From Mycobacteroides sp. LB1 (GTDB lineage Bacteria > Actinomycetota > Actinomycetes > Mycobacteriales > Mycobacteriaceae), in NCBI RefSeq assembly GCF_013449725.1, contig NZ_JACCFF010000006.1:124001-188000 (forward strand): 64,000 bases of DNA, read 5' to 3'. The notes under the pieces are model-generated. The model did no database searches, had not been told where the DNA came from, and was given only the letters and a program-made list of their open reading frames with translations. Shown here piece by piece: positions 54,007-62,902 of this stretch (positions are counted from its first letter, which is position 1; each line of letters begins with the position of its first letter). Position numbers and translations under genes: made by a program.

Positions 54007-54345
54007 CACCTAGCCCACTTGACCTATTTGGGGCTCCGGGAATCGCACAGGTTCACCGCTTGGTGCCTGCCATCTGATTCGTATGGGATACTAGGTGTGG
54101 GCTACGGCACTTCGACCCCAATAGGGGCCGGCCGGCATCCCGAATGACGGCACGACGAGCGCGGTTGCACGACTGAACGACACCGCAGCGCGTCACGCCA
54201 TCATTCCAGCCAGGCACTGAGTGGGTTCGCGTCGCGGATCGCTCGGAGCGAGACCACCACAAACCCGGACCTAGCCCGGGTACATAGAGAGAAAGCCCTC
54301 GCGTGGCCGCGTCTAGTGACGCGCCCGGGGGCTTGAGGAGAATAA
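54007..54345 (+). promoter_or_regulatory. Long leader of rne
   Basis: No gene lies here. A TACTAG -10-like hexamer occurs at about 54090, which would give a leader of about 250 nt. Small stems include CCCC-AATA-GGGG (54117-54128) and GCGTC-TAGT-GACGC (54310-54323), the latter just ahead of GAGGAG. Long autoregulatory leaders are known for rne in other bacteria, and long 5' UTRs have been reported for mycobacterial rne. Confidence 0.5.
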
Positions 54346-57204
54346 GTGGCCGACTTTGAGCTACCAGAAGACCTACACACCAGCACTCCAGAAGGGGACC
54401 AGGCCGCGCAAACGCCGGACACCCCGCAAGCCCCTGCTGAGCAGGGAGAACTACCCGAGAAGCTGAGGGTGCACTCCCTTGCGCGTGTCCTCGGCACCTC
54501 CACCCGCCGCGTGCTCGACGCTCTGTCCAAACTGGACGGGCGCGCCCGCAGCCCCCACTCGAACGTCGACAAGCAGGACGCCGCGAAGGTGCGCGAGGTG
54601 CTCGCCGATGAGGCCGAACAAGTTCCTGTGCAACCGACCTTGGAGGCGGCCCCGGAACCGACTGCGGAACCAGCGCCGGTAGCCGTCGAGGACCCGGCCC
54701 AGGATCCCGATGCACCGGCGACCGCGCCGACCCTTGTCGCGGAGGTGACGGCCATCGAGGCTGCCGCGGTACCGGCACAGGCGACATCAGGTCCCACCGC
54801 ATATGACTACGGTCCGCTCTTCGTGGCACCGCAGGCTCCGGAGCCCCAGGAGCGTCCCGCACCGGTCCGCGCTGAGAGCACCGAGGACGCCGACGAAGAC
54901 TCCATCGACACGGATGACCCCGAAGCTGAAGCCGATGAGGACGGTGACCGTCCCGCGCGTCGCAGGCGTCGGGGACGCCGCGGCCGGGGGCGTGGTCGAG
55001 GCGAGCAGGCAGGTGCCGACGAGGCAGAGGAATCTGATGCCGAGGGTGGCGAGGTCACCGACGGTGAGGACGCGCCCGAGAATACCGATGACGCTGCCGA
55101 TTCATCGGACGGCGATGAGACGAGCGCCGAAGACGGCGACTCTCCCGAGGGCGCCAGCCGGCGCCGGCGTCGGCGTCGTCGCCGCAAGGCTGGAACCGGT
55201 GACGATGCCGAGGGCACGTCGGATGACGATCCGCCAAACACCGTTGTGCACGAGCGCAAGCCGCGTGCCGAGCGAAGCGATGAGATTCAGGGCATCTCCG
55301 GGTCAACCCGTCTGGAGGCCAAGCGTCAGCGCCGCCGCGACGGACGCGATGCCGGACGGCGCCGCCCACCGATCCTGACCGAGGCGGAGTTCCTGGCCCG
55401 ACGCGAGGCCGTCGACCGGGTGATGGTGGTACGGGACAAGACCCGCACCGAGCCGCCGCATGAGGGCGCTCGGTACACGCAGATCGCCGTCCTGGAGGAC
55501 GGTGTGCTCGTCGAACACTTCGTGACATCGGCGGCTTCTGCTTCTTTGGTGGGGAACATCTACCTCGGCGTCGTGCAGAACGTGTTGCCCTCCATGGAAG
55601 CCGCATTCGTCGACATCGGCCGTGGTCGCAACGGTGTGCTGTACGCCGGTGAGGTCAACTGGGACGCCGCCGGTCTCGGCGGTTCGAACCGCAAGATCGA
55701 ACAGGCTCTCAAGTCCGGCGACTATGTCCTTGTCCAGGTCAGCAAGGACCCGGTGGGACATAAGGGCGCCCGGCTTACCACCCAGATCTCACTGGCAGGC
55801 CGCTATCTGGTGTACGTGCCGGGTGCGTCGTCGACTGGCATCAGCCGCAAGCTCCCCGACACCGAGCGTCAGCGTCTCAAGGAGATCTTGCGGGAAATCA
55901 TCCCGTCGGATGCCGGTGTCATCATCCGCACCGCCTCAGAAGGCGTGCGGGAAGAGGAGATCCGGGCCGACGTGCAGCGGCTGCAGGAGCAGTGGCACGG
56001 GATCGAGCAGCGTTCCGCCGATCTCTCAGCTAAGGCATCCGGTGCTGCGATGGCTCTCTACGAGGAGCCCGACGTGCTGGTCAAGGTGGTCCGTGACCTG
56101 TTCAACGAGGACTTCTCCAAGCTCATCGTCGAGGGTGACACCGCCTGGGACACCATCGACGAGTACGTGAAAAATGTTGCCCCCGATCTTCTTTCGCGGA
56201 TCGGACGGTACGACGGTGAACAAGGTCCGGATGTGTTCGCGGTGCACCGCATCGACGAACAGCTGGCCAAGGCGCTCGACCGCAAGGTGTGGTTGCCCTC
56301 GGGCGGAACTCTCGTCATCGACCGCACGGAGGCCATGACGGTTGTCGACGTCAACACCGGGAAGTTCACCGGTGCCGGCGGCAACCTGGAAGAGACCGTC
56401 ACCCGCAACAACCTGGAAGCTGCCGAGGAGACCGTGCGACAGCTACGCTTGCGCGACGTCGGCGGAATCATCGTCATCGACTTCATCGACATGGTGCTGG
56501 AATCCAACCGGGACCTGGTGTTGCGCAGGCTGACCGAGGCGTTGGGCCGGGACCGCACCCGCCACCAGGTATCCGAGGTCACGTCGCTGGGATTGGTGCA
56601 GCTGACCCGCAAGAAACTCGGCACGGGCCTGATTGAGGCGTTCTCGTCGAACTGCACCCACTGCGCCGGCCGTGGAATCGTGCTGCACGTCGACCCCGTC
56701 GACAACGCCAGCGCCGCGCCCAGTACTGCCAAGAAGACCGAAACCGGGAGGCGCGCCAAGCGCTCCCGCAAGGGCAAGGCCGACGAGGTGGTGGTGGTGG
56801 TGGCGCACACACCACCTCACCCGCAGGGCGACCACCCGATGTTCCGGGCGATGGCGGCGGCGAATGATCACCCCGAGGACGAGGATTCCGACGACGACGA
56901 TGTGGACCGCGACGAACTGGAGCTGATCGCTTCGGAGGATGCGGATGCCGCCGATGACGTGTCGCAGGCCATCGCCGAGGACACCCTCACCCCAGGCGAC
57001 GAGGTTTCCGAGCCTGAGTCCGTGCCCGCCGACGGTGGCGTCACGCAGGAAACCGAGGCCGAAAGTGCGCCTGAGGTTACTGTCGACGAATCCGAGGCGA
57101 GCCCCGTAGCCCCGGAACCTGCCGCTAAGGCGCCTACGCGGCCCCGACGGAGGCGTTCGGCCGCTCGCGCCGCGGGGCCTCCGGTAGATCACGAGACCGG
57201 ATAG
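54346..57204 (+). CDS. rne: Ribonuclease E/G family endoribonuclease
   Basis: 952 residues from GTG 54346 with GAGGAG five bases upstream. The N-terminal 320 residues are acidic and Arg-rich low complexity (RRRRGRRGRGRGR-type), the actinobacterial scaffold region. The catalytic part follows: S1 domain around 375-465 (LYLG-type, GAAFVDIGRGRNGVLY), then DNase-I-like VVDVNTGKFTG and VIDFIDM with metal-binding Asp, and the zinc link Cys770/Cys773 in NCTHCAGRG. The C-terminal 150 residues are again acidic. It processes rRNA precursors and initiates mRNA decay. The orthologue is Rv2444c. Confidence 0.96.
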   Translation: MADFELPEDLHTSTPEGDQAAQTPDTPQAPAEQGELPEKLRVHSLARVLGTSTRRVLDALSKLDGRARSPHSNVDKQDAAKVREVLADEAEQVPVQPTLEAAPEPTAEPAPVAVEDPAQDPDAPATAPTLVAEVTAIEAAAVPAQATSGPTAYDYGPLFVAPQAPEPQERPAPVRAESTEDADEDSIDTDDPEAEADEDGDRPARRRRRGRRGRGRGRGEQAGADEAEESDAEGGEVTDGEDAPENTDDAADSSDGDETSAEDGDSPEGASRRRRRRRRRKAGTGDDAEGTSDDDPPNTVVHERKPRAERSDEIQGISGSTRLEAKRQRRRDGRDAGRRRPPILTEAEFLARREAVDRVMVVRDKTRTEPPHEGARYTQIAVLEDGVLVEHFVTSAASASLVGNIYLGVVQNVLPSMEAAFVDIGRGRNGVLYAGEVNWDAAGLGGSNRKIEQALKSGDYVLVQVSKDPVGHKGARLTTQISLAGRYLVYVPGASSTGISRKLPDTERQRLKEILREIIPSDAGVIIRTASEGVREEEIRADVQRLQEQWHGIEQRSADLSAKASGAAMALYEEPDVLVKVVRDLFNEDFSKLIVEGDTAWDTIDEYVKNVAPDLLSRIGRYDGEQGPDVFAVHRIDEQLAKALDRKVWLPSGGTLVIDRTEAMTVVDVNTGKFTGAGGNLEETVTRNNLEAAEETVRQLRLRDVGGIIVIDFIDMVLESNRDLVLRRLTEALGRDRTRHQVSEVTSLGLVQLTRKKLGTGLIEAFSSNCTHCAGRGIVLHVDPVDNASAAPSTAKKTETGRRAKRSRKGKADEVVVVVAHTPPHPQGDHPMFRAMAAANDHPEDEDSDDDDVDRDELELIASEDADAADDVSQAIAEDTLTPGDEVSEPESVPADGGVTQETEAESAPEVTVDESEASPVAPEPAAKAPTRPRRRRSAARAAGPPVDHETG

Positions 57205-57224
57205 CCCCAACTAAGGGTGTCAGT

Positions 57225-57254
57225 TTGACCCTTAGCCCGCTGGTCACGTAGCCT
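57225..57254 (+). promoter_or_regulatory. SigA-type promoter of rplU-rpmA
   Basis: TTGACC (57225-57230) and TAGCCT (57249-57254) with an 18-bp spacer, immediately after rne. The predicted leader to rplU is about 130 nt. Confidence 0.65.
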
Positions 57255-57389
57255 TGAGCAGTTGTCACGAGGCTTCCGGCCCGCGACATGCGGCCTAGTG
57301 GAAGAACTTGAGCGGGCCCACCCACGATCCAGATGCGTCAGCCGACCTGGTTGCGCGCGTCCGAAGAGCAGAGCAGAGGTAGCGCAACG

Positions 57390-57701
57390 ATGGCGACGTA
57401 CGCAATCGTCAAGACCGGTGGCAAGCAGTACAAGGTTGCCGTCGGTGACGTGTTGAAGGTCGAGAAGATCGAATCGGAGCCTGGCTCCTCGGTCCAGCTG
57501 CCCGTTGCTCTGGTCGTGGATGGCGCTACCGTCACCACCGACGCAGACAAGCTGGCCAAGGTCGCGGTGACCGGCGAGATCCTCGAGCACACCAAGGGCC
57601 CGAAGATCCGCATTCATAAGTTCAAGAACAAGACCGGCTACCACAAGCGGCAGGGTCACCGTCAGCCGTTGACCGTGCTCAAGGTCACCGGGATCAAGTA
57701 G
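57390..57701 (+). CDS. rplU: 50S ribosomal protein L21
   Basis: 103 residues from ATG 57390 (MATYAIVKTGGKQYKVAVGD is the L21 N-terminus); AGAGG lies upstream. GPKIRIHKFKNKTGYHKRQGHRQ is the conserved C-terminal rRNA-binding signature, in segments. It is followed 12 bases later by rpmA, the universal rplU-rpmA-obg order (Rv2442c-Rv2440c). Confidence 0.98.
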   Translation: MATYAIVKTGGKQYKVAVGDVLKVEKIESEPGSSVQLPVALVVDGATVTTDADKLAKVAVTGEILEHTKGPKIRIHKFKNKTGYHKRQGHRQPLTVLKVTGIK

Positions 57702-57713
57702 AGGATTTGACTC

Positions 57714-57986
57714 ATGGCACATAAGAAGGGCGCGTCTAGCTCGCGCAACGGTCGTGATTCCAACGCGCAGCGACTCGGCGTCAAGCGATTCGGTGGTCAG
57801 CTGGTCAAGGCCGGAGAGATCCTGGTTCGCCAGCGCGGTACCCACTTCCACCCCGGCGTGAATGTCGGCCGTGGCGGTGACGACACCCTGTTCGCAACCT
57901 CGAGCGGTCACGTCGAGTTCGGCGCCAAGCGCGGTCGCCGCGTCATCAACATCGTCCCAGTCGTCGCTGAAACCGTCGACGCCTAA
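57714..57986 (+). CDS. rpmA: 50S ribosomal protein L27
   Basis: 90 residues. AHKKGASSSRNGRDSNAQ is the flexible N-terminal arm that reaches the peptidyl transferase centre, and GGQLVKAGEILVRQRGT the core. No N-terminal extension of the Firmicutes cleaved type is present. It is co-transcribed with rplU. Confidence 0.98.
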   Translation: MAHKKGASSSRNGRDSNAQRLGVKRFGGQLVKAGEILVRQRGTHFHPGVNVGRGGDDTLFATSSGHVEFGAKRGRRVINIVPVVAETVDA

Positions 57987-58001
57987 GAGGCGAGGACTTT
58001 C

Positions 58002-58064
58002 ACGCGAATGTGACGCAAGCGCGAGGTTCTCGAAGAGAGTCCCGCAATAGCGTCACAATCGGCG
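58002..58064. repeat. About 62-bp palindromic element, copy D (solo)
   Basis: TGTGACGC (58009-58016) and GCGTCACA (58050-58057) are a perfect inverted pair within GCGAATGTGACGC and GCGTCACAATCGGCG. Length, end sequence TCGGCG and internal CCCGC match copies A-C. It lies inside the rpmA-obg gap of the ribosomal operon, 17 bp before the obg start. Confidence 0.65.
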
Positions 58065-58080
58065 GTTGAAAGGAGGCCTT

Positions 58081-59529
58081 ATGCCTCGCTTTGTCGACCG
58101 TGTCGTCATCCACGCTAAAGCCGGTACAGGCGGGCATGGCTGCGCATCCGTGCATCGTGAAAAGTTCAAACCACTCGGCGGGCCCGACGGCGGTAATGGC
58201 GGTCGCGGTGGCAGTGTGATTCTGGAAGTGGACCCGCAGGTGCACACCCTGCTGGACTTCCATTTCCACCCCCATGTACTGGCACCCAGCGGCACGCAGG
58301 GCATGGGTGGCCACCGCAGTGGCTCCAACGGCGACGACCTGGTTCTCAGGGTGCCCGACGGCACTGTCGTGCTCGACGAAGCGGGCCGGATCCTGGCCGA
58401 TTTGGTCGGCGCGGGTACGCGTTTCGACGCCGTCGCGGGTGGCCGTGGAGGATTGGGCAATGCTGCGTTGGCATCCCGGGCCCGCAAGGCCCCCGGATTC
58501 GCCTTGCTTGGCGAGACCGGAGCCGAAGCCGAGCTCACTCTCGAACTGAAGACCGTCGCCGATGTCGGGCTGGTCGGATTCCCGTCGGCGGGCAAATCCT
58601 CTCTGGTATCAGTGCTTTCGGCCGCGAAGCCGAAGATCGCCGACTACCCGTTCACCACACTGGTACCCAACCTTGGGGTGGTGTCCGCAGGTGACAATTC
58701 GTTCGTGATGGCCGATGTCCCGGGGCTGATTCCTGGTGCCGCCGAGGGACGCGGGCTAGGCCTGGAGTTCCTGCGCCATATCGAGCGGTGCGCGGTCTTG
58801 GTGCATGTGGTGGACTGCGCGACCCTGGAGCCGGGCCGCGACCCGGTTTCCGATATCGAGGCCTTGGAAAATGAATTGGCGCGATATCAGCCAACGTTGC
58901 AAGGTGATTCGGCGCTCGGTGACCTGGCAGATCGGCCTCGCGCGGTGGTGCTCAACAAGGTCGACGTGCCCGAGGCCGCCGAGCTTGCCGATTTCGTCAC
59001 GGAGGAGGTCTCCAAGCGCGGCTGGCCCGTCTTCCAGGTGTCGACTCTGACCCGTGACGGACTGCGGCCGTTGACGTTTGGGCTGTGGGAGATGATCGAG
59101 GCGGCACGTGCCGCCGCGCCTCCTGTGGTGAGAACGCGGCCCGTTATCAGGCCCATCGCGGTCGACGAGACCGGATTCACCGTGGCCCCGGACCCGGCCA
59201 CACCCGGTGGTTTTGTGGTGCGCGGGGTGCGCCCCGAGCGCTGGATCCGGCAGACCGATTTCCAAAACGACGAGGCCGTCGGCTATCTGGGCGACAGGCT
59301 CGCGCGTCTGGGTGTCGAAGAGAAGCTGGTCAAGCTGGGTGCACAGCCTGGTTGCGCTGTCACCATTGGCAATATGACCTTCGACTGGGAACCGCAGACC
59401 CCGGCCGGTGTCGATGTGACGCCCAGTGGGCGCGGCACCGATACGCGGATCGACCAGACAGACCGTGTCGGTGCGACCGAACGTCGCCAGGCTCGGCGGG
59501 TGCGGCGCGGGCAGGTGGACCCGGAATGA
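58081..59529 (+). CDS. obg: Obg GTPase (CgtA)
   Basis: 482 residues from ATG 58081 with a textbook AAAGGAGG five bases upstream. The Gly-rich Obg domain covers residues 1-160 (GGPDGGNGGRGG). The G domain has GFPSAGKS (166-173), DVPGLIPGA, NKVD and the switch regions, and a C-terminal OCT-type extension follows. It acts in 50S assembly and stringent-response signalling. The orthologue is Rv2440c. Its stop overlaps the proB start (ATGA). Confidence 0.97.
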   Translation: MPRFVDRVVIHAKAGTGGHGCASVHREKFKPLGGPDGGNGGRGGSVILEVDPQVHTLLDFHFHPHVLAPSGTQGMGGHRSGSNGDDLVLRVPDGTVVLDEAGRILADLVGAGTRFDAVAGGRGGLGNAALASRARKAPGFALLGETGAEAELTLELKTVADVGLVGFPSAGKSSLVSVLSAAKPKIADYPFTTLVPNLGVVSAGDNSFVMADVPGLIPGAAEGRGLGLEFLRHIERCAVLVHVVDCATLEPGRDPVSDIEALENELARYQPTLQGDSALGDLADRPRAVVLNKVDVPEAAELADFVTEEVSKRGWPVFQVSTLTRDGLRPLTFGLWEMIEAARAAAPPVVRTRPVIRPIAVDETGFTVAPDPATPGGFVVRGVRPERWIRQTDFQNDEAVGYLGDRLARLGVEEKLVKLGAQPGCAVTIGNMTFDWEPQTPAGVDVTPSGRGTDTRIDQTDRVGATERRQARRVRRGQVDPE

Positions 59530-60644
59530 GTCCGGGTGCGCAAGCACGCCAAGCTATTCAGGCGGCACGCACCGTCGTCGTGAAGGTCGGTACCGCGGCC
59601 CTCACCGATGCGACAGGTACCTTCAGTGCCGATCGGTTGGAGTACCTGGTTCAGGCCATTGAAGGCCGAATGAAGGCCGGATCCGATGTGGTGATCGTAT
59701 CCTCGGGAGCCATCGCGGCGGGTATGGTTCCGCTCGGATTGACCAAGCGCCCAACAGATCTGGCGACCAAGCAAGCCGCCGCAAGTGCGGGACAGGTTGC
59801 CCTCATCAGCGCCTGGAGCGCGGCCTTCGCCCGGTATCAACGCACCGTGGGCCAGGTGCTGCTCACCGCCCACGACATCTCCATGCGCGTGCATCACACC
59901 AATGCACAGCGCACGCTCGACAAGCTGCGGGCATTGCACGCGGTCGCCATCGTGAACGAGAACGACACCGTGGCCACCAATGAGATTCGCTTCGGCGACA
60001 ACGACAGGTTATCGGCGCTTGTCGCCCATCTGGTGGGTGCCGACGCATTGGTGCTGCTCTCTGATATCGACGGGCTCTACGATTCCGATCCTCGAAAGGC
60101 GTCCCCGGACAATCCTGCGCGCCTGATTCCCCTGGTGAGTGGACCGGAGGATTTGGACGACGTGATCGCGGGGCCGGGCGGTTCGCGTGGAACCGGGGGC
60201 ATGGCCTCGAAACTCTCCTCGGCCCTTTTGGCCTCGGACGCCGGTGTTCCGGTGCTGCTGGCCTCGGCGACCGAGGCCGAGGCGGCACTGGGGGACGGAT
60301 CGTGCGGAACGGTCTTCGCCGCACGACCGCAACGTATGTCGGCCCGTAAGTTCTGGGTGCGCTACGCCGCCGAGGCGACGGGTTCGCTGACGCTGGACGC
60401 CGGCGCGGTACGGGCGGTGGTGACTTCGCGGCGTTCGCTGCTGCCCGCCGGGATCACGGAGGTCTCCGGGCGGTTTCATGGTGGCGATGTCGTCGAGCTC
60501 CGTGATGCCGAAGGAGCCATGGTGGGCCGCGGTGTAGTGGCTTACGACGTGGGCGAACTGGCGACCATGCTGGGCCGGTCGACCAACGAGCTGCCGGAGG
60601 ATCTTCGGCGCCCTGCCGTGCACGCCGACGACCTGGTCACCTGA
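59526..60644 (+). CDS. proB: Glutamate 5-kinase
   Basis: 372 residues from ATG 59526, overlapping the obg stop. The amino-acid kinase domain begins TVVVKVGTAALTD and includes SSGAIAAG, ENDTV and LLSDIDGLYD. A C-terminal PUA domain (about 285-372, KFWVRYAAEATGSLTLDAGA) completes the two-domain form. It phosphorylates glutamate in the first step of proline synthesis and is normally feedback-inhibited by proline. The orthologue is Rv2439c. Confidence 0.96.
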   Translation: MSPGAQARQAIQAARTVVVKVGTAALTDATGTFSADRLEYLVQAIEGRMKAGSDVVIVSSGAIAAGMVPLGLTKRPTDLATKQAAASAGQVALISAWSAAFARYQRTVGQVLLTAHDISMRVHHTNAQRTLDKLRALHAVAIVNENDTVATNEIRFGDNDRLSALVAHLVGADALVLLSDIDGLYDSDPRKASPDNPARLIPLVSGPEDLDDVIAGPGGSRGTGGMASKLSSALLASDAGVPVLLASATEAEAALGDGSCGTVFAARPQRMSARKFWVRYAAEATGSLTLDAGAVRAVVTSRRSLLPAGITEVSGRFHGGDVVELRDAEGAMVGRGVVAYDVGELATMLGRSTNELPEDLRRPAVHADDLVT

Positions 60645-60689
60645 GCGCTTCGCACATTTGCTCTAAAGAGTGGCGCATCGCAACGGTGC

Positions 60690-60701
60690 CTGATAGAAAT
60701 T
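60690..60701 (+). promoter_or_regulatory. 12-bp motif CTGATAGAAATT upstream of the exported-protein cluster
   Basis: The identical 12-mer recurs at 62162-62173, also upstream of a gene of the same family. It contains TAGAAA, a plausible -10 core. It lies 57 bp before ATG 60758. Confidence 0.5.
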
Positions 60702-60757
60702 GTCAGCGGGTTCGCAGCTTGGGGATGTGCCCCGGGCTTCGTTTGGGAGGGTTTCAG

Positions 60758-61399
60758 ATGGCAGGCCGGAAAATCGGGATCGTCAGCGCTTTTTTGAGCG
60801 CGGTGGCGCTAGTGGTGGGGTTGCTCAGCTCGATGGCCGTGGCAAGCGCCTCGCCCGACACCGCCGAGACGCAGATCAGGGGCCTCATCGCGGGCCAGCT
60901 GTCCGCGCTTCAGGCTGTCGATGCCGTGGCATACGGCGCAACCTACTGTGCGGAGTATCGCGACAAGATTGAGGCCGACCACAGCAAAATGTTCACGCCG
61001 CCCGATGTCACACGGCTTGAGGGTGCTAATGCCAAGAAGCTGCGCGCCAAGATCAAAGAGATCTTCCCCTCGGCGTCGAGCGTGGCAGTCGAGGCGTTTG
61101 TGCAGGCCGTTGCCGATGTGGACCAGAGCGAGGTTGACTCCGCGTGGCACCAGCTGTGGGCGAGCTCGTTTGCCAAGTTGTCGTATCGGGTGAAGAACGT
61201 CGACGTCACCGGTGACAGTGCCGAAGCCACCGTGGCCGTTCGCGTCGGCAGTAGCAGCAGTAACCAGCGCTGGGAGTTGATCCGCGAGGGCCAGGACTGG
61301 AAGGACTGCACAGCTCCGGCTGAGCAGGAGACCGCTCGTGGGCTTGTGGGCGGCCAAGGTCAGCAGGGTCTGCTGGACGCTCCGCTCACCGGGGAGTGA
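60758..61399 (+). CDS. Exported NTF2-like paralogue 1
   Basis: 213 residues from ATG 60758, with GGAGG 8 bases upstream. A signal peptide (1-32, ending ASASP) precedes a single domain. Cys64 in YCAEYRD and Cys184 in WKDC define the cysteine pattern shared by all four proteins of this cluster. About half of the residues match paralogue 2, including LEGANxKKLRAK and EIFP. The predicted alpha plus beta layout is that of small NTF2-like (DUF4878-type) proteins. No catalytic motif is seen. Paralogue 2 begins 32 bases after its stop. Confidence 0.75.
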   Translation: MAGRKIGIVSAFLSAVALVVGLLSSMAVASASPDTAETQIRGLIAGQLSALQAVDAVAYGATYCAEYRDKIEADHSKMFTPPDVTRLEGANAKKLRAKIKEIFPSASSVAVEAFVQAVADVDQSEVDSAWHQLWASSFAKLSYRVKNVDVTGDSAEATVAVRVGSSSSNQRWELIREGQDWKDCTAPAEQETARGLVGGQGQQGLLDAPLTGE

Positions 61400-61431
61400 C
61401 CCGAGTGTCGATAAGCAGAGAGGTGACGCAC

Positions 61432-62049
61432 ATGTCCCGACGGGTCTTCGGTTGGTTAGCAGCGTTTTTCGTGACCTTCGGGTTGCTTGCGCAAACAGCG
61501 GTGGCGAGCGCCACGGAGACCGATGAGGCAGCGATCCGGGACGTGACCGCTGGTCGCCTCTCGGCACTGCAGACCGTTGACGCGGTTCAGTACGCCTCGT
61601 TCTTCTGTGGTGACTTGCGCGACAAGATCGAATCGGATTGGGGACAATCGTTCTCTCCGCCCGAGGTCAGCAAGCTGGAGGGTGCGAATTCGAAGAAGCT
61701 GCGCGCGAAGGTTCGTGAGATCTTCCCGCTCGCCTCGGACGCCACCATCAACGACTTCGTCACTGCGGTGGAAAACCAGGACCAGGACTTGTTTTCGTCC
61801 GCATGGCACCGTTTCTGGGTTGAGACCTTCGCCCACCTGACCTTCAAGGTGACCAAGGTGACGGTGAACGGTGATACGGCCAACGCCACCATCGCCTTCC
61901 GAAACACCCAGGGGCGCGGGAACGAGCCGAGGAAGTTTGTGCACGAGGCCGGAGTCTGGAAGGACTGCACGCCCGAGTCCACGCAGTCTGATTCGGCGAT
62001 CGGTAACGATGCCCCCTTGCAGGAGAGCCTGATCGGTGCCGAGGGCTAG
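61432..62049 (+). CDS. Exported NTF2-like paralogue 2
   Basis: 205 residues from ATG 61432 (GAGAGGTGA upstream); a frame opening at 61396 overlaps the previous stop and is less likely. Signal peptide about 1-26 (ending AVASA). Cys59 in FCGDLRD and Cys179 in WKDC. It is clearly a tandem duplicate of the gene before it. The C-terminal 25 residues are variable. It is predicted to be secreted, with one disulfide joining the first helix to the last strand. Confidence 0.75.
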   Translation: MSRRVFGWLAAFFVTFGLLAQTAVASATETDEAAIRDVTAGRLSALQTVDAVQYASFFCGDLRDKIESDWGQSFSPPEVSKLEGANSKKLRAKVREIFPLASDATINDFVTAVENQDQDLFSSAWHRFWVETFAHLTFKVTKVTVNGDTANATIAFRNTQGRGNEPRKFVHEAGVWKDCTPESTQSDSAIGNDAPLQESLIGAEG

Positions 62050-62161
62050 CCGGGGCTGTTTCGGACGCGATCGCTAAGGCACCCGACCGGCTGCTGAGCG
62101 CCATTCCAGGCCCTCACTGACTGGTAGGTTTGCTCGGTGAGGGTGCACGAGCTGATCTTGA

Positions 62162-62173
62162 CTGATAGAAATT
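62162..62173 (+). promoter_or_regulatory. Second copy of CTGATAGAAATT
   Basis: It lies 38 bp before ATG 62212, preceded directly by TTGACT (62158-62163, overlapping). It is identical to the element at 60690. A CCCTCAC/GTGAGGG stem lies just upstream (about 62110-62143) and could terminate the preceding pair. Confidence 0.5.
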
Positions 62174-62211
62174 AGCTCGGAGACGAGTGGTCGATACGAG
62201 CGAGGGTTGTC

Positions 62212-62832
62212 ATGGTGTGCCGTAGATGGGCCGGAGCGGTGCTTTTGGGAGCGCTGCTGTTCGGTGGTGTGGGTTGCACGCAAACCGTCGCGGGGGACGG
62301 ACAGCCCAACGCGGAAGCGCTCGCGACGGCGCATAGCGAGAATCAGATCAAGGCCCTGATCGAGCAGCAGAACACCTACACCGCGGGTTTCGATTTCGCG
62401 AAGCTGGCCGAGACCAAATGCGCCAAGTATCGGGAAGCCACCGCTAAGAGCGGACCGCCCATTCCGGCGATGAGTGAAATCGCGCCGCCGGAGATCGCCA
62501 CGGTGCCCGGTGCAGGCGATGCGCTGCGGGGTTTGTTGGCTCAGAAGTTCCCCACGGTGCCGCCCGATGTCATCAATGCGGTGGTGGACAGCCTCGTCGC
62601 CCAGGATGAGCAGGCGTATCAGACGGCGATGCGGAATCTGCTGAAGTCGTTGATCACCGTCAAGGTCACCGATGTCCAGAACATCGAGATCAAGGGTGAC
62701 CAGGCGACCGCGGATCTCACGATCACCACCACAGCGGGAGACAAGCCGCCGTCCCACGAGCAGCAGACCGTCAAGTACATCAAGGAAAACGGAAAGTGGC
62801 TGGACTGCGCGCCGCCGACTGGCGGGGCCTAG
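62212..62832 (+). CDS. NTF2-like lipoprotein, paralogue 3
   Basis: 206 residues from ATG 62212. A lipoprotein signal peptide ends at the lipobox FGGVGC, giving lipidated Cys22. The mature domain has Cys70 in KCAKYRE and Cys199 in WLDC, matching paralogues 1 and 2 in position although overall identity is lower. It is anchored at the outer face of the membrane. The own promoter motif suggests it starts a second transcript with paralogue 4. Confidence 0.75.
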   Translation: MVCRRWAGAVLLGALLFGGVGCTQTVAGDGQPNAEALATAHSENQIKALIEQQNTYTAGFDFAKLAETKCAKYREATAKSGPPIPAMSEIAPPEIATVPGAGDALRGLLAQKFPTVPPDVINAVVDSLVAQDEQAYQTAMRNLLKSLITVKVTDVQNIEIKGDQATADLTITTTAGDKPPSHEQQTVKYIKENGKWLDCAPPTGGA

Positions 62833-62902
62833 CCGGAAAGTAACGGACCCGGTGTCCTGGGGCGATAACGTCATGAAGCACTGCCAACCAGGGGAGGGAA
62901 CC

